Of a stretch of 64,000 nt of DNA, positions 1 to 11,812 are shown in pieces. Source of the DNA: Volvariella volvacea V23 (taxonomy: Eukaryota; Basidiomycota; Agaricomycetes; Agaricales; Pluteaceae); contig KB722746.1 of NCBI GenBank assembly GCA_000349905.1, forward strand, positions 726,864 through 790,863. The letters are read 5' to 3'. A model generated the notes under the pieces. That model searched no databases, was not told where the DNA came from, and saw only the letters and a program-made list of their open reading frames with translations. Numbering within the stretch: position 1 is the stretch's first letter; every line of letters starts with the position of its first letter. Position numbers and translations under genes: made by a program.

Positions 1-78
1 CATACGAGCTAGCCTCTCTTTACTCACACCTTTACTTATTATTCTTCGCTTGGGAATAGAATCTGAGTATTCGCTTTT

Positions 79-2165
79 TCCACAACAAGAAGATTCATAA
101 CACATTACGCCGACATCACTAAACCACTGCATAACCTCACAAGAAAAGACATGCCTTTTCAATGGAGGGAAAAACAGCAAAAGGCTTTCAACACACTCAA
201 GAACCTATTCTTAAGCAAACCTATCTTGTTAGCTCCAGCTACAAAAAAACCGTTTCTAATCGAAACAGATGCCTCCAAAGTCACCACAGGAGGGGTACTC
301 AAACAACAAGATTCCAATGGGGACTGGCATCCAGTAGCCTATTTATCCCAATTGCTTGACCCAGCACAAAGTAACTATCAAATTTACGATTGAGAACTCC
401 TAGCCGTCATAAGAGCCCTCCAAGCGTGGAGGCAATATATACTGGGAAATCAGTACACTACAACAGTATACTGCGATCACAGAAATCTTACCTACTACCA
501 AGAACCGCAAAAATTGACACCTCGACAAGCCCAATGGCAAATAGAACTCTCCCAATTTGATATATGCCTTATACATAAACCTGGTAAAACTCTAGTAGTA
601 GCGAGTGCACTATCAAGACGACCTGACTTAGGCACATCCGAACCAACAGAGAAGACAACACTACTACCCCCGTTCGTATTTATCAGCAAGATAGACACCA
701 CAACAGCAGAGGAGATAAGAAAAGCACCCATTGAGGATGATGAAATCTGGCAGGTGATCAAAGGATTAACAGGGAAATCACCATTACCCCAGCATGTCAG
801 AAAAGAAGACTGGACAATAAAGGAAGGACTGACCTACTACCAGGAACGTTATTATGTACCAGACCACCAAAACCTAAGGAGAGATATCATCAAAGCCACT
901 CATGACATGCCTACTATAGCACACCCAGGACAATTACAAACACTCGTGATCCTCTGAAGATACTATTGGTGGCCAGGAATGTATACCATGGTAAAGAAAT
1001 ACATAGAGGGATGCGCCCTATGCCAACAAATGAAAATCAATACCCATCCGACAAAACCCCCTTTGACGCCAATCCAGCCGCTATCAAACGATTGACTCTT
1101 TGCCACAGTCACTATGGATTTCATCACCGACCTGCCCGAATCATGAGGCTTTGATGCCCTTCTCGTAATCATAGATCATGGGAACATGAAAGGAATGATT
1201 CTTAACCCTTGCCGAAAAGATAGTACGGCTGAAGAAACAGTGGAACTTATACACACATCCTTATATCGGAGGTACGGACTCCCTCGAAAAATCATATCGG
1301 ATAGAGGAGCACAGTTTGCAGCACAAGTTTTTCGAGAATGGCAAAAACTCATGGAAACCAAAACAGCCCTTAGCACGGCCTACCATCCACAAATGGACGG
1401 AGAAACGGAATGCGCAAATCAGGAAATAGAAACTTATCTTAGGATATATTGCAGAAATTACCCCAAGGAGTGGGCGGAACCCCGGCACATCACTAACCTA
1501 GAATTTTCCCATAATTTCCGAACCCCGAACGCACAGAATGAATCACCCTTCTACCTCATGATGGGATATCACCCCAAGGCCATACCTGATCACCCCGAAC
1601 CGTCATACATCCCTGATATCAACAAACGATTACGCGTCTTTACGGAAGCAAGAAAAGAAGCTACAGCAGCCCATGAACTAGCAAGAATCAATATGACAAA
1701 ATGGAACACCATGAAATATATCCCTTTCAAAGTTGGAGAACAAGTATGGCTAAAGGCTAAAAACATTAAAACCCATAGGATCTCAAAGAAGTTAGCACCA
1801 AAGCGAGAAGGACCATTCAAAATCACGAAAGTACTAGGACCCATCACCTTTCAACTAGAACTACCAGAGCAATGGAAGATACATAACGTATTCCACACAT
1901 CATTACTAACCCCATATAAAGAAAATGACATATACGGACCAAACTTCCTAATGCCGCCGTTTGATATCATCAATGATGAAGAAGAATGGGAAGTGGAAAA
2001 CATCATCAAATACTGCTAGATAGGACCAAAAAAGAAGCGACAAGTCAAATACCTAATAGCCTGGAAAGGTTATCCATCATTAGAGAATCGGTGGGAAAAA
2101 AAGAACTTCTTGCAAATGCACCTGATATTCTCAAAAACTATAAAGAGAAGCACAACATCTTCATA
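79..2165 (+). pseudogene. pol: Ty3/gypsy pol: RT C-terminus, RNase H, integrase, chromodomain (broken)
   Basis: One reading frame carries the end of reverse transcriptase (RRFITHYADITKPL), RNase H (FLIETDASKVTTGGVL near 265-312), the H2C2 zinc-binding domain (near 910-1030, GCALCQQ), the integrase core (ITDLPES, ISDRGAQFAAQVF, HPQMDGETE) and a chromodomain (YLIAWKGYPSLENRW). In-frame stops fall at 64, 391, 955, 1093, 1144 and 2017. Each is explained by one C-to-T or G-to-A transition, for example a Trp codon before GFDALLV. An indel in the A7 run at 2096-2102 then shifts the chromodomain into another frame, where ANAPDILKNY is read. Family assignment is secure; the copy cannot make a full polyprotein. 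Confidence 0.93.
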
Positions 2166-2196
2166 CCTGAAGCATCTTCACCTTCTTTTTCTTCCC

Positions 2197-2853
2197 ATGA
2201 GCTACCAAATCAACGACCCAGAGGCTGTCGCCACCGCTGTAACCCAGATCCACGACTGGATCAGGGAGAGTCCCACCAACCAGGACCAAATACTCAACCA
2301 CTTCACTGTTCTACATGCTCAAAGAGACCCCCTCCGCATCGCAGCCTTTACCCTCCTCACATCAGGGGAGATCATGGACAATCTACAGGGAGGGTTCTCA
2401 AACCTCTCTAGAGCAGTGGAAGCCATGCACCAAGCGGTGCAATATCTAAATCAAGCCGCCGAAGACAATTTAGCCACCATGACACTCCTCACATACCCGC
2501 TAGCGAGGAATGGTATTCACATCTACCAGAACCAACTAGTATGTCCCCTGCACGACCAGCCCCACTTACCCACAACAGGCCCCTGCCCTGACCCACCATG
2601 GTCACCACCACCACCACCATCACTACCTCAGGAGGTAGTAACAGCAGCATCACCACCCAACGACACCCCAGACATGCTACCCACAGATCCACGTCAAGAC
2701 TCAGCGTTCTCCCCAACGACACCGGCCATCGTCCAAGTCACCCAGACAGTCATCACCATTCTGGACTCACCCCCGTATCAACCACAAGAGATGCCTCCCT
2801 CATCACCCCTAGCTACACCAAGGCCAGAAACTTCCCATACCATACCCTCTTGA
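2197..2853 (+). CDS. Additional ORF between pol and 3' LTR (218 aa), function unknown
   Basis: This open frame starts at the ATG of MSYQINDPEAVATAV and runs 218 codons to TGA, between the chromodomain and the 3' LTR. Residues 1-90 look helical (TQIHDWIRESP, NLSRAVEAMHQAVQYLN). The rest is rich in Pro, Thr and Ser, with a PPWSPPPPPSLP stretch. I do not recognise the domain. Position suggests an accessory gene of the retrotransposon, as some fungal chromoviruses carry an ORF after integrase, though it could be captured host sequence. It has no stop while pol has several, so it may have been under selection longer or be intact by chance. Confidence 0.5.
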   Translation: MSYQINDPEAVATAVTQIHDWIRESPTNQDQILNHFTVLHAQRDPLRIAAFTLLTSGEIMDNLQGGFSNLSRAVEAMHQAVQYLNQAAEDNLATMTLLTYPLARNGIHIYQNQLVCPLHDQPHLPTTGPCPDPPWSPPPPPSLPQEVVTAASPPNDTPDMLPTDPRQDSAFSPTTPAIVQVTQTVITILDSPPYQPQEMPPSSPLATPRPETSHTIPS

Positions 2854-3392
2854 CACCGGACGTCCCCACACCTGTCCATCGACTCCCAGGGTGTAGAACA
2901 GATCACGCAAGTGCGCTCCCCATCACCCCCATCATACTTTTGCCAACGATGGGATTGCCATTCATGAAACAAGCAGACATACTCGCAGGTCGAGACTTAC
3001 GCAATGGATGAAGGACCAGAGACTGAGTACATCACGGTTGTCAACCTCTGCTTCCAGTGCAATCAGGAGTGCCTCCACTTCGTCAACAGGTGAAGAATCC
3101 ATCCATATCATGAATGACGAATTCTTCATCAACAACGCCCAATCCCTAGATGACGACCTGCCACAACCTCCCCACAACCATCAACATTCGGAGAACCCCA
3201 TTGGGGGACCCCTAGCAACCAACCTCGCATCGACATCAACGACGACCAGATGACATGGTGGGGCAATGGAGCCGCAGATGAGTGGGACACCCGCCCTCAA
3301 GGACTACCTTGAGCCCCCAGATTATTCAGCAACCGCAGGGCCAGGGGATTCTAAGCTAGAGCAGCACTCTAGTGAGTCTAGTGGGGGGGTAG
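2854..3392 (+). other. Retrotransposon 3' untranslated region and polypurine tract
   Basis: I see no convincing gene here. Short frames continue the Ser/Thr/Pro-rich character (3008-3253) without a recognisable domain. The last bases, gtgggggggtag (3381-3392), are the plus-strand primer (polypurine tract) directly before the LTR. Confidence 0.6.
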
Positions 3393-3864
3393 TGTTACGA
3401 CGATAAGCGAAATCGTCATTCAGCTTGTGTTTGCTTTCGGACTTCACAGACATTGAACTCATTTCCCATTTTTAGTAGTTACAACCTATTTCGGTAACTA
3501 CAATAGCTTTCCTCCATCCAGTAGTGTATGCATGTATAGCTTACGCGTTCGTAGCTTACGCGTACATATGACTCGAACATCACATTTCCTTTCCTAGCCA
3601 AAAACCTAATATCACGAACAGTATAAATATCTCTTCTCTTTAGTGTAGAACCTTAGCTTGACCTCCTGTTTCTTCTCTCATATCCACTCGTACTTCACTG
3701 TGCGAATAATTATCTCGACTTGCCTTATTAATGCCTTTGACGAAACCACGACTCAACAATACTGTTGTCCTCAACCACTCTTATCATCTTACTCGCTCTC
3801 AACAGAGGAACTAAGGTACCTCTGTCATAGTCTAGCGACGTGTTAAGGTAACATCGCCGTAACA
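3393..3864 (+). repeat. LTR-A copy 1: 3' LTR of the Ty3 element (472 bp)
   Basis: It begins TGTTACGACG and ends CGCCGTAACA, an imperfect terminal inverted repeat. A TATAAATA promoter motif lies near 3622-3632 and the LTR follows the polypurine tract directly. The same sequence recurs at 5165-5550, 9880-10345, 11591-11812 (minus) and 13523-13977 (minus). Confidence 0.93.
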
Positions 3865-4014
3865 GATACTATCAATGGAGCAAAGAGTTAGCATATATAT
3901 AGAGTGGCTTATTGGTTTGCTTGGCACAAAGATATGATTTATTAGATCAAAGCATAAATCAAAACTAAGTAAAATACACTATAGATATCAAATAAATTAG
4001 AGAATATTATCAAT

Positions 4015-4707
4015 GAATGGAAAACATTCTTGCAAGTGTTTTATGAACCAATTACATGGAGTGTTCCCCATATTTATATTTCAGCCTTGGCATTTACTCC
4101 ATCTAGCAGTAGAATTGCAGAAATGGTGCCAAAATGTTGGAAACTAGGAAAGATAGAAAAATGAATGGCATGGCCTTATAACATTCAAAGAATATAGGGG
4201 CACACAATGGCAGTGACTTCAGTTGTATATTCCCCAAATGGAAAATAAATTGCATCAGGATCTTGGGATAAAACAATCAGAATATGGAACTCACAAACTG
4301 GTGAATTAATTGCAGGTCCTTTTGAAGGACATTCTGATTCAGTGCTATCAGTAACATATTCACCAGATGGAAAACAAATTGCATCAGGGTCAAGTGATAA
4401 AAAAATCAGAATATGGAACTCACAAGCTGGTGAATTAATTGCAGGTCCTTTTGAAGGACATTCTGGTTCAGTTGCATCAGTGACATATTTACCAGATGGG
4501 AAACATATTGCATCAGGATCTGATGATAACACAATTAGAATATGGAACTCACAAACTGGTCAATTAGTCAGAAATCCACTTAACAAACATATAAGAGAAA
4601 TTATATCAGTGGCATACAAACAAGATGGAAATACACTTATATCTTGTGCTCAAGATAACACCATAAATTTATGGACTCTTCAAGACTTGTCTGTATACAA
4701 ACAATGA
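4015..4707 (+). pseudogene. NACHT-WD40 (STAND/NLR-type) gene remnant: linker plus four WD40 repeats
   Basis: One frame reads the linker that precedes the propeller in agaricomycete NACHT-WD40 proteins (EWKTFLQVFYEPIT, HIYISALAFTPSSSRIAE). Four WD40 blades follow, each like SVTYSPDGKQIASGSSDKKIRIWNSQ, at about 4200-4320, 4327-4450, 4453-4575 and 4585-4700. Stops lie at 4162 (TGA), 4195 (TAG) and 4246 (TAA); at 4246 the parallel repeat has CAA, so this is a C-to-T change. The NACHT ATPase and effector domains are missing upstream, where the Ty3 element ends 150 bp away. Blades 2-4 stay open as a 121-aa frame from 4342. Intact relatives act in non-self recognition or programmed cell death; this copy is dead. 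Confidence 0.85.
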
Positions 4708-5164
4708 ATATGCAACTCTCAAGCAAGTCAACTTATTTGGGTACCCCCACAATTGTTTTTATATGCAAATATTGCATCTTTTGTGCATATTATATATTCT
4801 AAACATCCAGTTAGTTGCAAGCTAAATTTGCATAATATACTACATAGTACAGATTGGAATAAGATTGTATCTTGAAGCCCAAAGAATTTGCTATTGACTT
4901 TTTTGTATGCTTTCTTATGTTTACTTTCTGCTTGATTTAGTCATTCATATAAGAGCACATGCAAGTGTTGTAAATTATTTTGATAAGCAATGTATGCTAA
5001 ATATTATTAACTATTAAGTATAAGTAAAACAATTGCACTATGTTGTTGCAATGTTTAACAAGCCTAACCATTCAAAAAAAGTCTTATAGTTAGCAGTTAA
5101 CAGGCTTATAGATCATTATATAATATCCTATCTTTCTTGCACTGATCTTAGCTTATCAAAAAGG

Positions 5165-5550
5165 CTTATCAAATGCTTCTGAACTTACATTACCAGAGTT
5201 TTTTTTTCTTTCAAGTAACTATACTTATATTTGGTAGTTACATGCAAATTCTCTCATTTAGCAATATATGTATGTTTAGCTTATGTGTTCATAGCTTACA
5301 CATATATCTTCTACAACATTCTTGTTTCTACAATTAATACCAATAAAGTTGGAAATATTTCATATTTCATACCATAAAACCTTACCTTAGCCTTCTGTAT
5401 TCTTCTCTCAATATTATCTTAGCTCACCTTATTAATACCTTTGATAAACCTAAGTTAGCTTTTGCTGTTTGACTTGCTCTCATCATCTTGTCCTCAAGAA
5501 ATGTTAAATTATCTCTTTCTAGTCAACATGTTAAGGTTTTAGTTGCTATA
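5165..5550 (+). repeat. LTR-A copy 2, strongly decayed
   Basis: The segment aligns by eye with LTR-A along its length: a tagttac motif, gtatgtttagcttatgtgttcatagc, the promoter-proximal part, gcctttgataaacc, and gtcaacatgttaaggt at the end. Nearly every CpG of the other copies is TpG or CpA here. Both ends are approximate. Confidence 0.75.
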
Positions 5551-6339
5551 AAAATTTCAAAAAAAAATCTTTTTTTGGTTGCTAAATATATTATAACTTA
5601 CATTTAGTATGTTAAGTAGCATATAGTATACTATGAACTCTTTCTGTTTTTGTCTTGTCCTATTAGCATATAGTTATAGTACATTCCAAGTCTGAAACAT
5701 AAGTGAAGAACTCAGTCTTTTTGATGCAGCTCCTTCTTAAAGTTTGCCACATATTTTGCAGTAAGCTCTAAAAATTAATTGCTATCACTTAGGACTGGGC
5801 ATACAAATAGCCTGTTTGGCATTTTCCCCATAATTTTAATTTGCAGCAAGTTCTAAACTTCATCCAGGGGTGTCCTTTTTCAGCATTTTTCTGATTTTGT
5901 TGCAAGTTCTAAACTTTGCTTAAGGCTGGCTGAGAGTGCTGAGACTATATTCTTATTTGGCTTTGTTATTTTTCCTCATTTTCTCTTTTCCACCAACACT
6001 ACACATTATCTAATAATAGCATCAGCTATTTCTTATTGCTATTACCTGTACACACAATACCATTTTCCCAACAATATTTTATCCATACAGTATTTTCTCC
6101 TACTAAGTTACTTCTTTACTACACAGGCATACCAAAACCATGATGTCATAAATGTACACAGTGTACACACTTAGGACACCATTGATTTTGGAGCTTGTTA
6201 TCAAATATCTTCTTTAATAAGTACTTACAAGTGCATTTAATATGGAATATGTATGCATAAACAGCTATATTTGTTTTCTACTTATGATATATTAAATAAT
6301 TCCTTATAACAATGTAGAAGTGTTATATCTTGGTTGAAA

Positions 6340-6620
6340 GTTTGTATCACATGTAAAAACTATAAAATATATCAATACTACATCTTGTACATGCATTTTA
6401 CACATAAAATGCAAGATTTCTTTCTCTTATGCTAAGAAATATCTGAAGAGCCTATAGAGACATTGATCTTTTTATATTTTTTCTCACCAAAAAATTGTAT
6501 TTCATTTAATAACTGTAGAGCACATATAAGAAATACTACTACCATTAGATTTTACATAATATTACATATAGGTTTGGTTATTACATCATGAGGTTCTGTA
6601 AGAAATTAATTAAGGAATAG
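6340..6620 (+). repeat. Repeat D copy 1 (about 280 bp)
   Basis: Shares a diagnostic core (acataaaatgcaa..ttctttct..taagaaatatctgaagagcctatagagac) with copies at 11300-11590, 13978-14270 and, inverted, 14450-14770. It has no coding potential and no clear terminal repeat. The identity of the parent element is unknown. Confidence 0.65.
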
Positions 6621-7439
6621 AACATCCAGATAGAACAGAATATATTTCATTTCATAACTTAGAAAAGTAGGCCATGGTTGGCACCTGTGTCAGGAATTGT
6701 AAAAAATAGTGTTTTTAATCTTTCATCACAATGTCACAAAAGCCATATATAAAGACCACAATGATTTTGAGTTCACATTACCAAAACACAAACCAATGAA
6801 CAATGCCCCATCATACTCTCCACTTTGGTCACATCAGACACCTTCTTGATGCCAACCCCAACAACAAAAACATCTACAAATAGATAGAAGGGGTGTGGTT
6901 CCACATCATGGTAGACTACATCCAAAGAGAGAATTCAACATGCAAGAAGTTATGGTACTACCCACTATTACATGCGGCTACAATGGTGAAAGGAGGGATT
7001 ATATAAGTGTTAACACCCAAACTACTAGACATAGACAAGTACCCAAGTACTTTCCCATGTACAAGTATGAAGGGGAATTAGTATGGGTCAGGAACATGAA
7101 TCAGAACCCTACAGAATAATACCCAGAAGGCACATGACCCTGCCTCAAACCCACTGAACTGAACTAGTGGGTTCACACCAATAACCTATAGATCTATCAG
7201 AATGACATTCCAGAAAACCCACTCTCTTGGTTCACATCACCAACCAGCCTGCTGTCATCAAAAAAGACAAGGCTATGGAAAATCTCATTGCAAGGGTTTC
7301 CTGACAATGAAATTCCACAGCCTCTGCCTTCTCATCAGAATCTGATGGCAAGCAGCATGCTATCAAACCAAGAATAATAGCAGATGAACAGACACTATAA
7401 TTAGAACAATAGAGCTGCTGTATATAGTTAAATGTACAT

Positions 7440-8770
7440 TAGTCATATTCCCAGTGACAGGCTGGTGATAAATTTGGACCTGAATTCATGTAAATAACCC
7501 TTAATACATGCACTTTTGAGTGAGAAACCATATAGCACAAAAAAGCTAATTGTTTTGAGAGTCAGAGATAAGCCCCAGTCTGCTGACTAGGTGAATTTGA
7601 GAGCAGTTGTGCAATAGTGTGTGAAACATCACCCAGTATGAAGCTTTAATGAAGGTACCAGAATTGGGCCTGGTTGGGAGTTCAGAATGGAGTGTTTGAT
7701 ATATATTTCACACTTGAGAATAGAACCAATTAATAGGGAGGTTGCCTGAGACCACCAGACACATGCACTTGTACTGGACACATTGCCCAGGATGTGCTAT
7801 TATAACAGGAAGGCTTGTGAAGTTTCCTGGACTACTACCTTCCTATTGCAGATCCATAATAATACTCTAAGCTCTACTCAGAAACTGGCAACTTCACCCA
7901 GATCTTGAAAACCTCAATCTTGGATATCACTGGACCTGGTAGCCTCATGCTCACAAAAATCCCCAAAGCAGATGCAATTGCATGTGTTTCTATAACAGGA
8001 AAACTTCCTGGAAAAGTAATAATATTCCTTATTTTGTTTTGGTTCAATTATTTTATTTCTTTTGATTTTTCTAATATTTTATTCAATGGACTATCAGAAA
8101 TAACATTCCATAAAAGATTCCTTAATGCTGTTTGTGAATAACTATACAATTCTAATTTATTTGTACATGTACTCAGTATATAAGGCCTTTTAGGTCAATT
8201 AAAATATGAAGCAATCTTGTCCCTGGATTTTACAAGCAAACTTGAGTGCTGCTTTGTTTGATGAATCATATAATAACTTGGGATATAGTCTACTCAAAAA
8301 TTGGTTTCTTGGGGCGAGTTTTGGATATAGTTAGTTTGCAAATGAGGGCAAACCACTAGATATTGTTCTGAGGGTCCCAATATCATTGTGAGTGTGTGTG
8401 CCAAGTGGATTCTTAAACAGAACATCGCAGGGCATCTTTTAAAATCCATCTGAGACTCAATAGAGTTTTATTTGGTCAGGAATTCATAGCTTAAGTGTGT
8501 GAAGGACTGTATTCTATATCACCAGCAAAGGAGATCTAATTTATGAGGTTACCAATGCTTTGAATGTTGTCTAGGAATCACTGAGAGGAAGTTCATTGAG
8601 CCAAGTAGACACCAGTCTAGCTGCCCCCATGAACTTAAGCTTGATTTGGGTGTTTTTGGAGTTATATGTGTGTGTTGCATATTGCCTTTAGTGCTTCAGA
8701 AGCGGATCTCGAGAGCATGCACATCTCACAGTTTTCAGGGCCATCACAGTCAGCTTTTCACCAGAGCTAT
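7440..8770 (+). repeat. Repeat C copy 1 (about 1.3 kb), CpG-depleted
   Basis: The segment aligns along its length with the reverse complement of 11813-13527. Matching landmarks are gcccaattctggtacc, the 78-codon frame at 7905-8141 (SITGKLPGKVIIFL), the ataaggcctt block and the gttcattgagccaagtagac block. Copy 1 has lost nearly all the CpG dinucleotides that copy 2 keeps. I cannot name the element; there is no recognisable transposase or reverse transcriptase. Confidence 0.75.
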
Positions 8771-8954
8771 CTGGAGTGATTGTATAAATACTTGAGAGAC
8801 TCCAGTTGAAAGTTCCCAGCTTTGACTTGGTCTACTCTCCTGAGTTCTACCATCTCATTACCCACTCCAATGCCAATGACCTTCAAAGGTTACCAAATCA
8901 CTTGGTGAGTAATGTGTTGTAAATATCCTTTTCTCTCTTATTCCTTGTTGTAAG

Positions 8955-9623
8955 ATGGTGCACCCACAGACCATGGGATACCCTCTGCTGTCAGAAGGCT
9001 TACAAAGGGGTGTCACCAGTCCATTGCTAGAGTGCCAGATAATAAGTAATAACAAGGAGTGGCCAGCATGGTTGCTGGCACCTGGGTTGCTTAAGGCTCT
9101 CAGAGGCATCTGCTGTGAGCAACACCAAGGGTTCAATTTCCTTTTTGTTTGGTTAGCCATAGAGTGCCAGTGGGGGCTCTGGAGTAGTCTGGTTAAGCCA
9201 GCTACTGCTGCCACCCCAAGTCTCAAGGACTCAATAAGGACAATGGCTGCCAGGGTGTGCCACTCATCAACTAACTTGTTTATGAATCATTTATTTTGGT
9301 TAGGGCAACAGCCCAAAACATGTGTAGAGAATGAGCAGAGACCCAGGTGTCCCCTTCAGGGTGACCTCCCCCTAACTACATCACAAGAACTCATAGAGGG
9401 CAGCCCAAGAGTGACTTTCCTGTCCCTAATTCCCTTTGTGTACACAGGTGCCAATGGCACTGTGCAAAGTAAAGGATGGCCTGATTACCTAATTGGATAT
9501 GACACTGCCCTGGTTGACTTGTTCCAGGTTGATAGGTGGTTTTATGTGACAAGTGTTAGGTTGCTCCTGAACTCAGTTGCTGACAACCTGGCAGGTCTAA
9601 GTGTTACAAGTACTTACCTCTGA
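8955..9623 (+). other. Unidentified 222-codon open frame, doubtful gene
   Basis: A 222-codon frame opens at an ATG with residues such as HPQTMGYPLLSEGLQ and ends LSVTSTYL. It matches no family I know, and its composition follows the CpG-poor DNA around it, where stops of the TCGA or CGA type have been lost. The minus strand also has an open frame (8858-9226). A GTGAGT donor-like sequence at 8903 suggests the region once held an intron-bearing gene or a transposon gene. I think it more likely a decayed element than a functional gene. Confidence 0.2.
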
Positions 9624-9879
9624 AGTGATCTTAGCAGGAATAGAGTCAAATAGGGCAGTTACTTGTATACAGATAATGCAAAAGATGAGATTGATTGATC
9701 TGAGGAGTGATACTCAGAAGTACAGGCCTTATATATCTACAAGACTATATGTAACTATTTGTATAAGGTAAATGACTGACAATAGATCTATCAGATATCT
9801 GAATCATGTGTTTAACTAAGTGACCAATGGTGTAAGTCCCTTTTATTCTACAATATTCCATGATATTCTATAAGGCTGT

Positions 9880-10345
9880 TGTTACAACGGTGAGAAACCA
9901 TCATTCAGCTTGTGTGCTTTTGGACTTTCACCTAGCTTTCGGACATCACATCGGACTCATTTTCCTTTAAGTAGTTACAACCGCTCTCGGTAACTACAAT
10001 AGCATTCCTCCATTTAGTAGTATACACGCATACAGCTTACGCATCCATAGCTTACACGTACTTATAACTCGAGTATCGTATTTCCTTTCTTAGCCAAACC
10101 TAATACCATGAAGACATATAAATACTTCCATTTCTTAGCATAGAACTTTAGCTTGACCTCTTGTATCTTCTCGTACTTCACTGTGCGAATATCATCTCGA
10201 CTTACCTCATTGATGCCTTTGACGGATATCAACTCAATATATTGTTGGCCTCAATCACTCTCATCATCTTACTTGCTCTTGACGGACGTACTTAGGTACC
10301 CCCGTCAAACTCTGACTGACGCGTTAAGGTAATGTCGCCGTAACA
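9880..10345 (+). repeat. LTR-A copy 3: solo LTR (466 bp) with 5-bp target duplication
   Basis: It begins TGTTACAACG and ends CGCCGTAACA. The five bases before (9875-9879) and after (10346-10350) are both gctgt, a perfect target-site duplication, so this is a solo LTR left by LTR-LTR recombination. It landed in sequence related to LTR-B: the joined flanks resemble the reverse complement of the 3' part of 12462-12867. Confidence 0.93.
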
Positions 10346-10615
10346 GCTGTGCATATGACCAAGTCATGATGTCATATTACTCTGAGGTTCTGGGATGTTC
10401 CATAACCTTCTGGAAAGTTCTAGGGAAGTTTTGGCATGGGAGGATATTACTAATAATGATTATATAATGAGAATAGGCACCTTAGACAAGCACTAAGGTA
10501 TAAGCACCCACAATAGCCACTCAAGAGTGTTAGTGCCTGAGAATTACTAAGATAATATGTGATAATTAAGGAAGAATAATAGTATGTATGTAACCAACAG
10601 TAAAAAACCATGACA
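10346..10615 (+). repeat. LTR-B copy 1, 3' part (interrupted by LTR-A copy 3)
   Basis: The sequence (catatgaccaagtcatgatg at the start, aaccatgaca at 10606-10615) matches the reverse complement of 12462-12765, including the ccataaccttctgga and ttatataat blocks. Its 5' part continues to the left of the inserted LTR-A, but the exact 5' end is not clear. Copy 1 is poorer in CpG than copy 2. Confidence 0.7.
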
Positions 10616-11299
10616 CTGAGTTCAGTTCTTTTGTTAGGATTTAATTTTATTAGAGTTAGCTAACAGCTAGCTAGCTCCAATAGAATTCAATTCTAACAAG
10701 TAAGAAATCTGAATTTGGACCTGCCAGATGCTAGCTTTAATCTACTCTTCAAAGTTTCATTAAACTAATTTTTGAATAAAATAGATGGATATATATTGTT
10801 ATGATACTTTGTGTTGATAATGTTTGTAGTATTAATAACATTTATAATTTTGGTAGCTCTGAATTCAAGATGTATCTGACTACATTCATAAATTTAGGAT
10901 TTTATCTATTAATATTGATAATCATGAATAATTATTAATGATAATTCACGTGAAATATGGGCCTATATTTTAGTCTGATAAAGCCCATTATAGATTGTAT
11001 TTGATTTTTAATAGTGTCAAGCATATTCATAGTGGGATATAATAAAATATACTTCAATAATTATAGATATAGCTCCTATTCTCTACATGTACACATATAC
11101 TACAATCACCTTGTAATCTATGGTCTATAGTTTTAACAACTCTTCATAAGTCTATAGATATTGACAATAGTATGTTTACATTTGAACACTGCTGGAGGAG
11201 ATGTTGATCTCATATTTTAGAGGTATACTACATATATATATTGGATAATTCATATACTTTATACTTGACAAATTTATAAGGGTTATATAAGGTTATTCA

Positions 11300-11590
11300 A
11301 GATTTTATATTTACATACAAAAAAGTTGTATTGCATTTGCAAATCATGAGAGATATTAATACTGTACTTTGCATATTCATTCTATATATAAGGTGCAATA
11401 TTTCTCTTCTTTATATCTAAGAAATATATGATAAACCTGTAGAAATATTTACCTTTTTTGTGTTTTTCTCATTCAAGAATTGCATGCATTCAATGACTGT
11501 GAAGCACACATTAAAATAAATACAATTGAGATCTACATAGGAAATGGCACAAAATTTGCACAAGATTTAGTGAAGAAATGAATAAGTAAT
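11300..11590 (+). repeat. Repeat D copy 2
   Basis: Aligns with 6340-6620 and 13978-14270 (ttgcatttgcaaatc, actttgcatattcattcta, tatctaagaaatatatgat, gcacacattaaa). It is directly followed by the truncated LTR-A copy at 11591. Confidence 0.7.
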
Positions 11591-11812
11591 TGTTACGACG
11601 ACGTTACCTTAACGTGTCACCAGACAATAACAGAGATACCTTAGTACCTCTGTTGAGAGTGAGTAAGATGATGAGAGCGGTTGAGAACAACAATAATGTT
11701 GAGTTGTAGTTTCGTCAAAGGTGTCAATGAGGTAAGTTGAGATGATATTTGCACAGTGAAGTACGAGTAGATATAAGAGAAGAAACAGGAGGTAAAGCTA
11801 AAGTTCTACGCT
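11591..11812 (-). repeat. LTR-A copy 4, 3' half only, inverted
   Basis: Read on the plus strand it begins tgttacgacgacgttacc, the inverted LTR-A end, and runs about 220 bp. It then joins repeat C copy 2 inside the LTR at about 11812. The missing half and the abrupt junction point to recombination or deletion between neighbouring elements. Confidence 0.85.

Larger units (their letters stand above)
1..3864 (+). mobile_element. Ty3/gypsy chromodomain retrotransposon, 3' part, degenerate
   Basis: The order RT end, RNase H, zinc-binding domain, integrase, chromodomain, extra ORF, G-rich tract, LTR is that of a Ty3/gypsy (chromovirus-type) element. The 5' LTR, gag, protease and most of RT lie before the window. 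The 3' end is exact: a purine tract with seven G at 3383-3389, then an LTR opening TGTTACGACG and closing CGCCGTAACA at 3864. The bases after it (gatac, 3865-3869) should be the target duplication, but the other copy is not visible. Pol has several in-frame stops and one frameshift, so this copy is dead. It sits next to a broken NACHT-WD40 gene. Confidence 0.93.
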
